64,000 nt of DNA from a virus. How positions within the stretch are numbered: position 1 is the stretch's first letter; each line of letters begins with the position of its first letter. Under the pieces are notes generated by a model. That model ran no database searches. It was not told the DNA's origin and worked only from the letters and a program-made list of their open reading frames with translations. Where the stretch lies: the IMG/VR virus record IMGVR_UViG_3300034061_001913, positions 1-64,000 of that record; one strand, given 5' to 3'. Made by a program: the position numbers and the translations under genes. Below are positions 56,971-64,000 of this stretch, one piece after another.

Positions 56971-59900
56971 TTATATTGTATTTGACTTTTTTCGTATCCT
57001 GCTTTGATTATTTTTTGCGTTTTTCTCACAATTGTTTTTCTGCTTTTCAGCAGCTTCAATTTGCTGTACGGTAAGACTAGCAGCAAGTGGACTATAGTTT
57101 TCTTTTTCCTCTTGACTTAGTTCAGGTTCGGCTTCTTGTGTAGGTGCAACTTCTAAAGCATTTAATTCTGTAAACAGCGCATTCACAAAGTCTTTTATAC
57201 CTTTAGATTTAAGTTGACTTGGTGCTCTATTGAACGAGTCTTTACCTTCATAAAGAGTGCTTATCATATCATATAAAGCAGATATAACACTTTCCTTAGC
57301 CTGCTCAAACGCTTGAGGAGTATTGCCAAACTGAGAAGCTAACAATTTTATTCCTGCTTCTACACTTGTATTTTTAAAAATACTCTCTTTATTGTTTTCT
57401 AGATATTCTTTTAATCCAAGATTAAACAGTACTTCTTTCTTATTATAAGTTTTTACTTGATCTGCTTTATTTAAGAAAGAAGGGAAGCTAGTAGTCACTT
57501 CAACTTTAGTATCTGTTTCTTTAGTTATTGTACCTAGTTCGTATTTTAATCCTACTAATGAACCAGAAGTAGAAGCAGCTTTTTGTTCAACAGGTTCACT
57601 TTTTTTACCAGCTAACTCTTGTTCAATCAAATAGCTAATTCCTGCAAAAAACCTAATATCACTTCCTGGGTCTGTAAGATACTTACTTAATCCTGTAAAA
57701 GAACCGCCATCAGGATAGATAGTTGTTGTTTCTCCATTTTCAAAGGTAACATCAAATGTGTGTTGAGGTTTTGCATCTTTTAGTCCTTCTCTTGTAACAA
57801 TTTGTGTTTCTTCAACATTGATCTTTATTTCTTTTATTCCTCCAAGTGTATCAATTACTTTTTTTGCAAACTCTTTTCTTTTGCTTTCTTCAATTCTTGT
57901 AGGATTAAAGTCTGTTACAATAGTTTCAGCAGGTTTAGCTTCTACAGGAACTATGTCATAAACATATAGCTTTCCTTTTCCATTAACCCAGTCTTTAGTT
58001 TGTTTGTACATAAAATCATTTTCAGACTTTACACCCTCAGACTTAATTATTGCATCTTTACCACCAGCTTCTTCAATTGTAAGGGCCCCTCTATTTGTTA
58101 CCTTAAAATCTTGACCGTCAAAATTTACAATAGCAGATTGACCTACAGGTATATTAATTTGTTTAGCTTGAGCAGCACTTCTTACAGTAGTTGTTTTTAC
58201 TCCCGCTTTTATTTTTTTAATGTTGTCTGGTTGCATTTGTATTTCAACCTTACTTTCTGTAGCGGGGGCAACAGTTTCTAGAGCAGCTAGTTCTGCATCA
58301 TACTTAGCATTAATTTCTTCTGTAGAAGGTAGTAATTCTTTCCAATTAGGTAATAAATCATTCAGCTCTTCTATTGAGTAAGCACCTCTTCTTATTAATG
58401 TGTCTAATGTTTGGTAATTAGCCCCTTCTCTATCATCATTATTATATGCTTTTTCAACTATCTCTCTTGTTACATATCTTTGAATGTCTCCTCTAACTTT
58501 AGCTCTATTATCTCTAAGTATTGGTATAGAATATACTTCATTTTTAACTGTAGAACCATTATTGTTTTTTAATTCCTCTTGTCTTCTTTCTTCAATAGCA
58601 GCTTTAGCATCTGTAGAAACAGGAGCAGGAGCTTCTTCTGCAGGTTGAAGAGTGACTACTTGTTTTGTGCGAAGTTTTGGTTTTGCGTTTTCTTGCAAAG
58701 AAGGAATAACAAGAGTTTTATCTACCGGTATTGGAAGTGCAGGTTGTCCATTTTCTGTAAGAATGGTTGCTGAAGTAACATTAAAGGTTTCTTCATCCTT
58801 AAAGGACAACTTTATGTACATTATATTCAAACCAGGAGTAATACCATACTGTCTAGCAAACATTACACCATAGGAGTTCTGTTGGCTTATGTGTTCTGAT
58901 TTAGGATTCTCTGCCATACTAACATAACCATTGGCTTCACTGCTATAACCTAGTATATTTTCTTTAACCTTCTTATACCACTTAGATGTTTTAAAGTCAA
59001 CTATATCCACTTCTCCGGTTTCTTTGTTGATGAGAAGCATATCTATTGCACCAGCAATTTTAGCATCTTCATCCCAAAGAATAATTTCATCAGTGTTTAT
59101 AATGTAGTTGTCTTTTAACGCATTGTAAATAACAGTAGCTTGGTTTGTTATAAACTTAAAAGCAGCTGCAGATAATAAATCTGGTTTAGTTGGAGTCCTA
59201 CCTGCAAAAACATCTCTAAGAATTGTGTCTATAGCTCTACCAACTGTAGTTGCTCTCTTTGTAGCAAAAGACTCTTTGTCTCCTCCAAAGTCTATCTCAG
59301 AAGAAACTCTTTCGTAACGGTTTCCGTCAATTAAATAATAAGAAACTTCTTTACCGTTTTCGTCTACCTCTTCAACTAGTTCTGCTCTTTTTTTGTTTTT
59401 AGCTATCTTGTCTAGCAACTCTTGGTTTCCTGGAGCTTGTCTCTTACTATCAAGAATAGCAAGAGCTTCGTCGGTTTGGTCCTCAGTCAATTGCTCTTCT
59501 GCATCTTTTAGACTTAGTTTACCTGCAGGACCTTTCTTTTTAGCTGGTGTTTGTTGAGGTCCTGTTTTAGCTTTTGGTTGAGGAGCAGCTTTTGTCTTAG
59601 AAATAGAAACCCCCATATCAAATATGATTCTTTGGTTTCTTCTTACACCCGGAGTGTTTCCTGTCATGTAAACTTTGTTGGTTGATTTAACAAAGTCTAC
59701 ATAAGTTTGGTCTTTAACCTTTACTACTTCACCTTCTTGCATAGAGAATCTAGGGACCATAGAGTTTACTTCTCCTTTAGATACGTTATAATACAACTCT
59801 TTAAATAACTTGGTGAGTTGTTCTTGGTTAAGTTGTGAGCCACTAACTCCAGGAATAAAAGGAACAAGTTCTTGAGTTTCTTGGTCAAAAGCAAAAACTA

Positions 59901-62900
59901 CTTTTCTTCCTTGCTTTTGATATATGTTAAGTGTCTTAGCAATGTGTTGTTTAAGTTTTTCAGCTTCTTCTGCTGCATCTTCTCCTGGAAAAAACTGTTC
60001 TCTAAGAGTCTTGTCAAATACCATAGCAGCTAAAGCTTCTGCTTCTAGCTCATCTACTTTGTCGTTCATCAAAACAACTGGGCTATCATTAACTACAATA
60101 AAGGTTTGTCCAGGAACACCTGCTATAGTTTCATTGCCTAGTTTTTGTTTTGCATTCTTTAAAACCTGTATGTTCTCTTCTGTTACTTCTAGTCCACTTT
60201 CTTGTAAAGGAACTAGAGTTTCTGTTGCAGTTATAAAAGTTCCCTGAGTAATTCTGCTGATAGGGAAGTCTTCTGAATGGGTAGGATCTGTTTTAATTTT
60301 TTTGGCTAATTTTACAACAGCCTCTTTTATAGGAACAAATTGTTGAAGTTCTGCTACTCTTTCACCTAAGATGTTTTCCCAATAAGGAAGTCGCTTAGTG
60401 TCTTCTTTTTCTAGAATCTGAGGATCGCTATCTATGTTAGTATAGAAGGGATAACCGTCAAACGATTGTATAGCTCCTGCAGAGTTAACAATTGTTAAGA
60501 TTGGGTCCGAAAGATTGGCTCCATTCCTTTCTACCATATACAATAACTCTGGAAGGTTTCTTCCGGAGCTAAGAGTTTGTTCAAAGAAGTCTTCTCCAAA
60601 GAAGTCGTTTAGTTGTTTAAGCATAGGAGCAATCTGCTCTGCTTTTTTTGCTGGAGAACCTTTAATTGCTTTGTAAGCTTCATGAGCTTCATTAAGTAAG
60701 TTTACAAAGTCTTGGAAGTCTAAACCTTGGTTGGCAGCAAGCTGTTGTAGGAAGTTTAGCCTAGAAGTGATTCTTACTTTAAATGTACTGTAATCTTGTT
60801 GAACAAGAAACCTTAAAATGTTTGCATTTCTTTGAATCGCAGGATCTTTGGAAAGTTCGTTATTCTCAGGCACTTCAAAACCATAAGTAGAAGAAGGTAT
60901 CTGCAATTGTATTACAGCATTCTGTCTTTCTACTAACGCTTTCTCTTTTGGAGTTGCTTCTGCATTGGCTTGTTGTTGTAGTGGGGTTTGCGGAGGAGCA
61001 TCTTCTAATGTTAGTTTAGAAGATTTTTTTGGAGACGGAGCTTCTTCTTCCTCTGTTTTTGGTTGAATGCTTTTTCTCTTTTTATTAACTAGAAAGAACT
61101 TTGCAGCATATTTGGCCAAATCAAAAACACCAGTTATTTTATCTCTATACTGAGAAGGTACAGCATCTAATATAGCTTTACTTTCAGAAAGCATTTTATT
61201 AGAGTCATAAACTCCAGTTACAGTATTTGATATAAACTCTACTATCTTAGCCCAAATAACCGGGTCAGCTTTAATCTTAGCTAACTCTAACATGTCTTTT
61301 GTCTTCCTAATAAGTTTATTAGCAAAAGCTTCTTTAGATAAAGTGCTAGTTTTGTCGTTTGTCTTATTGTGTTTTTCAAAAAGGTTTGCAATAAACGTAT
61401 CGTCGAATTTACCATCCTCACCTACATTTTGTCTAGTCTCTAAACCTTTCTGTTCTTCTGGAGTAAAAGCATCCCTTTCCTGGTCCTCTGTTTCTACTTC
61501 AACTGGGGCTTCGCTAGCAGCAGCTTGTTGTTTTCTTTCTTCTACTCTTTTTCCTAATGCTTTTTCTTTTGCAGCATCAAAAGTTTCTTGACTAATCTCT
61601 GGCACAAGTACCTCTCCAGTCTGTGGATTTTGTAAAGTAAAGGCTTTTTTTAGAGTCTCTAATTCAAATAAAGAGTCAAGGTTGGTATCTGCAGCTTCTT
61701 TCAAGATTTCAACAAGAGCTTCCTCTTTTTGTTCTTGAGGCAATTGTACAAAGTCATAAATCTTTTGAACTCTATTCTGTTCATAGCTAGCCATTAATTG
61801 TGCATAGTCTTCTTCATTGACAAAATCTGCATTGGCTTTTAGGTTTTTAATTCTATTTTGGCTTTGAAATACAGAGTCACCAGAAACATCTTCTTCCAAA
61901 AGGTCTTCCGTAAATTTGTTTCTTCCGGTCTCAGGATTAATTGCTATCTCTTGACCTAGTTTTTCTTCCAAAGCCTGAATCAAAGCTTGTCTACCAGTTT
62001 GCTCTGTTTTGTATTTAGGAGGCATGGTTTTTACAAACTCTAACTGCTGCGTAATTTCTACTATACGGTCACTTATAACTTTAGGGTTACTTAGAGTTTG
62101 TACAGAATCAATTTGTTCTTGGAAAAGCTTTGCAACAGTTTTTTCCTTTTCCTCATCTGTCATATTAACAAACTGGTCAACTCTCTTCTTATTTTTTAAG
62201 ATGCTCTTGTCTACACTTTTAATCTCTTCTAAAAGGTCTTCTGGAGAGTTTTTAAAGTTGTCCTCTTTTAAGATACCTAGATCTACTAACTTTTTCTTTT
62301 CAGCCTGAGTAAACTCATGGGTAGAGACAAATGTAACATTCTTCATAGTCTCTAAATAAGCTTTTTCTTGTTGGTCCTCTTTAGTTAAAGTTTCTTGCTT
62401 AGATAGTTCTTCTAACCGTTCATTTGCTGACTCTTCAAAAAGTTTAATGAGTCTTGTATTTTTTAACGCTTTCTTTTGCTCATCGTTCAGTTCTTCATAG
62501 TTTATACTCTGTAGTTTGTTTTTGTACAAAACATCATGGAAGTATTTTTTCTGTGCATCTTTATCTGAGAGAAGAGTTCTTAAATCTTTTATGTTTGCAA
62601 ATTCTGGAATAGAATCTAAGATAGACTTAGCCTCTGCAACAACCTGCAAAGCTTGAGCTGCTTGTTCCGGAGTGTATTTCTTTTTATTAAGTAACTCTTT
62701 AATTTTAACTTTATAGTGGTCTGGGTTATTAGCCATATCCCACAAAGTCTCATGTTCAGGTCCTAATTTATTTCTAGCAGCAGCTTGCTGTATTCCTACC
62801 CCTAAAAGACTATAGGGAGCCATACCTGCTAAAGAGTCTAGAAAAGTTTGTACTACATCTGTTGGTGTAAACTCATCTTCTTTTTTATAACTTTCATCCC

Positions 62901-64000
62901 CAGACTTTATCATTTTCCCTAGAAGGTAGTTTCCATAAAGAGACATCTCTTCTTCTAAAGATTCAGTAATACTTTGAGTTGCAGCTAACTTTCCTACTCT
63001 AGCACTATTCAACATAAAGTTTGTAAGCTTTTGAGTTGTAGTTGCTCCAAGAGGAGTAAACATACTTAAAAGTCCTCTAGCTACAGATTGGTCAAATCTT
63101 GTAGCACTAAACATACCTACTTCAGGAGCACCTATAGCTTCTGTTAATCCTTCTACTACAGATCTACCAAAAGCACGTTTAGAAGCAACATCTCTGTCTT
63201 TAGTCCACCTAAGTTCATCTTGGTACATATTACTATAAACACTTCCGGTAACTAGACCAAAAGTACTTACTCTATCTGCAAGTCTTAGTCCATTCCAAGC
63301 ATTTACTGCATTCCATCGTTTTCCAAAAGAAGAAGCAAATTTTCCTGCAGTTCCTAAAAAACCAGCAGCTTTACTAGCTCTTGCTAACTTACCCCCAACA
63401 CCTTTAGTTACTGCATCAAGTATTAAGATAGGAGCCATTTGTCCTATTACTGCAGCAGAAAGTTCTGGAATAGCTCCAGAGTTAAAACCTAAACTACCAT
63501 CTTTTTTTGTATAAGTAAATTGGTTTGAAAGAATTAAGTTTCCATACTTATCAATGTCTAATGTGCCGTCTTTGTTTAAGTCTACTGGAACAGGACCATA
63601 TTTTATATCATTACCAAGATGCTGTGCGTCTGGTTCATATTCATAAAAAGGAGTATAATAACTAACTATAGAACGAAACCCTCTACCAATTTGTATCCTA
63701 AATTGAGCTATAGACCTTTCAAACTTGTTATAAGTATCAATGTCGTAATCTTTGTTGCTGTTAGATACTCTTTTGTTTATGTTATCTAAGGCAGTTTCAT
63801 AGTCTTTGATAGCTTCTACATTTCCAGTATCTGCTAGAGTCTTCATTTCTTTGTAGAAATAGTTAGCTATTCCATTTAAAGTTCTGTCCTCTAAACTTTT
63901 TGCAACAACTCTTTCAGACTCTGTAAGGTCTGCACCTGATAATATTTTTTCTCTGTCTTCTGGTTTTAATGTGTATATGTCTTCACCAGGTGAAGCATTC
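56971..64000 (-). CDS. giant polyvalent virion protein (partial) with PD-(D/E)XK and ASCH-like domains
   Basis: The frame is open to the right edge, so the 5' end is missing; at least 2342 residues are encoded. Residues below are counted from the first in-window Met at 63846. A hydrophobic/Ala-Gly-rich region lies at about 120-370, possibly membrane-active. Acidic and Pro-rich linkers with repeated K-L-x-L-x-D-A (944-950, 1443-1449) join the domains. At about 1520-1690, G-A-I-D-M-L-L and I-V-D1617-F-K1619-T form a PD-(D/E)XK nuclease core. At about 1868-1975, M-Q-P-D-N-I-K-K-I-K-A-G resembles an ASCH domain. Expected to be a virion or injected protein like its neighbours. Confidence 0.72.
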   Translation of the reverse strand, partial: NASPGEDIYTLKPEDREKILSGADLTESERVVAKSLEDRTLNGIANYFYKEMKTLADTGNVEAIKDYETALDNINKRVSNSNKDYDIDTYNKFERSIAQFRIQIGRGFRSIVSYYTPFYEYEPDAQHLGNDIKYGPVPVDLNKDGTLDIDKYGNLILSNQFTYTKKDGSLGFNSGAIPELSAAVIGQMAPILILDAVTKGVGGKLARASKAAGFLGTAGKFASSFGKRWNAVNAWNGLRLADRVSTFGLVTGSVYSNMYQDELRWTKDRDVASKRAFGRSVVEGLTEAIGAPEVGMFSATRFDQSVARGLLSMFTPLGATTTQKLTNFMLNSARVGKLAATQSITESLEEEMSLYGNYLLGKMIKSGDESYKKEDEFTPTDVVQTFLDSLAGMAPYSLLGVGIQQAAARNKLGPEHETLWDMANNPDHYKVKIKELLNKKKYTPEQAAQALQVVAEAKSILDSIPEFANIKDLRTLLSDKDAQKKYFHDVLYKNKLQSINYEELNDEQKKALKNTRLIKLFEESANERLEELSKQETLTKEDQQEKAYLETMKNVTFVSTHEFTQAEKKKLVDLGILKEDNFKNSPEDLLEEIKSVDKSILKNKKRVDQFVNMTDEEKEKTVAKLFQEQIDSVQTLSNPKVISDRIVEITQQLEFVKTMPPKYKTEQTGRQALIQALEEKLGQEIAINPETGRNKFTEDLLEEDVSGDSVFQSQNRIKNLKANADFVNEEDYAQLMASYEQNRVQKIYDFVQLPQEQKEEALVEILKEAADTNLDSLFELETLKKAFTLQNPQTGEVLVPEISQETFDAAKEKALGKRVEERKQQAAASEAPVEVETEDQERDAFTPEEQKGLETRQNVGEDGKFDDTFIANLFEKHNKTNDKTSTLSKEAFANKLIRKTKDMLELAKIKADPVIWAKIVEFISNTVTGVYDSNKMLSESKAILDAVPSQYRDKITGVFDLAKYAAKFFLVNKKRKSIQPKTEEEEAPSPKKSSKLTLEDAPPQTPLQQQANAEATPKEKALVERQNAVIQLQIPSSTYGFEVPENNELSKDPAIQRNANILRFLVQQDYSTFKVRITSRLNFLQQLAANQGLDFQDFVNLLNEAHEAYKAIKGSPAKKAEQIAPMLKQLNDFFGEDFFEQTLSSGRNLPELLYMVERNGANLSDPILTIVNSAGAIQSFDGYPFYTNIDSDPQILEKEDTKRLPYWENILGERVAELQQFVPIKEAVVKLAKKIKTDPTHSEDFPISRITQGTFITATETLVPLQESGLEVTEENIQVLKNAKQKLGNETIAGVPGQTFIVVNDSPVVLMNDKVDELEAEALAAMVFDKTLREQFFPGEDAAEEAEKLKQHIAKTLNIYQKQGRKVVFAFDQETQELVPFIPGVSGSQLNQEQLTKLFKELYYNVSKGEVNSMVPRFSMQEGEVVKVKDQTYVDFVKSTNKVYMTGNTPGVRRNQRIIFDMGVSISKTKAAPQPKAKTGPQQTPAKKKGPAGKLSLKDAEEQLTEDQTDEALAILDSKRQAPGNQELLDKIAKNKKRAELVEEVDENGKEVSYYLIDGNRYERVSSEIDFGGDKESFATKRATTVGRAIDTILRDVFAGRTPTKPDLLSAAAFKFITNQATVIYNALKDNYIINTDEIILWDEDAKIAGAIDMLLINKETGEVDIVDFKTSKWYKKVKENILGYSSEANGYVSMAENPKSEHISQQNSYGVMFARQYGITPGLNIMYIKLSFKDEETFNVTSATILTENGQPALPIPVDKTLVIPSLQENAKPKLRTKQVVTLQPAEEAPAPVSTDAKAAIEERRQEELKNNNGSTVKNEVYSIPILRDNRAKVRGDIQRYVTREIVEKAYNNDDREGANYQTLDTLIRRGAYSIEELNDLLPNWKELLPSTEEINAKYDAELAALETVAPATESKVEIQMQPDNIKKIKAGVKTTTVRSAAQAKQINIPVGQSAIVNFDGQDFKVTNRGALTIEEAGGKDAIIKSEGVKSENDFMYKQTKDWVNGKGKLYVYDIVPVEAKPAETIVTDFNPTRIEESKRKEFAKKVIDTLGGIKEIKINVEETQIVTREGLKDAKPQHTFDVTFENGETTTIYPDGGSFTGLSKYLTDPGSDIRFFAGISYLIEQELAGKKSEPVEQKAASTSGSLVGLKYELGTITKETDTKVEVTTSFPSFLNKADQVKTYNKKEVLFNLGLKEYLENNKESIFKNTSVEAGIKLLASQFGNTPQAFEQAKESVISALYDMISTLYEGKDSFNRAPSQLKSKGIKDFVNALFTELNALEVAPTQEAEPELSQEEKENYSPLAASLTVQQIEAAEKQKNNCEKNAKNNQSRIRKKSNTI

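Noticed and set aside
61292-62308. Plus-strand frames opposite the giant minus-strand genes (also 52629, 55182, 57999-60247)
   Set aside because: All lie within long coding frames of the opposite strand, with Leu/Ser/Phe-rich antisense composition and no promoter.
1-64000. CRISPR array and reassigned stop codons
   Set aside because: No array of regularly spaced direct repeats was seen. The long frames of the giant genes read with the standard code without internal stops, so no stop-codon reassignment is needed here.

Overview
The window is an AT-rich phage genome segment and is best read as part of a crAss-like (Crassvirales-type) phage of a Bacteroidetes host. Two things support this. The 2690-residue minus-strand protein carries the S-D-F-D-I-D metal-binding loop of crAss-like virion RNA polymerases, preceded by an R-I-P-x-x-G-x-N block. 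The host signal is that intergenic regions carry Bacteroidetes-type promoters (TTTG, 19-20 nt, TAnnTTTG), and genes have A-rich leaders instead of Shine-Dalgarno sites. No terminase, portal or capsid gene is visible, so those modules lie outside the window.

Layout. Positions 1-32150 (+ strand) hold the early/replication half. 1-9290 has mostly small genes of unknown role, an HNH endonuclease, a membrane-anchored glucosaminidase-like protein, an unusual tRNA-shaped RNA (4888-4974) and two small gene units bounded by integron-cassette-like inverted repeats (5594-6900). 9291-13510 has a zinc-finger protein and an M20-like metallopeptidase gene interrupted at its active site by a 1255-nt self-splicing-type intron that encodes a LAGLIDADG endonuclease. 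13566-15888 and 18765-20094 are small-gene clusters. The replication/recombination set includes an SF2 helicase, DnaB-like helicase, Sak4-like ATPase, SSB-like protein, TOPRIM primase, a DnaA-domain-IV protein, uracil-DNA glycosylase, a DUF932 protein, a NinG-like protein, family A DNA polymerase, a DUF5664 (MazZ-type) protein and a PD-(D/E)XK exonuclease.

Positions 32147-64000 are mainly minus strand. They hold a holin, fibre/tail-tip genes, a metallophosphoesterase, and a lysis cassette of M15 endolysin plus two overlapping spanin-like genes. Four giant genes follow (1642, 1146, 2690 and at least 2342 residues), covering about 24 kb, the last one running off the right edge. They are polyvalent proteins combining a zincin, RNA polymerase, nucleotidyltransferase-like, 2H phosphoesterase, ADP-ribosyltransferase, PD-(D/E)XK and ASCH-like domains, as expected for proteins carried in the virion and injected with the DNA. 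A GIY-YIG endonuclease gene is wedged among them. A short + strand operon with a GroES-like co-chaperonin (36155-36770) is driven by a palindromic divergent promoter.

Regulation. Host-type promoters occur in front of the homing endonucleases, the NinG-like gene, the fibre gene, the GroES operon and the endolysin, but I found none in front of the main replication operon or the giant genes. This fits, but does not prove, a division of labour between host RNA polymerase and the phage-encoded enzyme.
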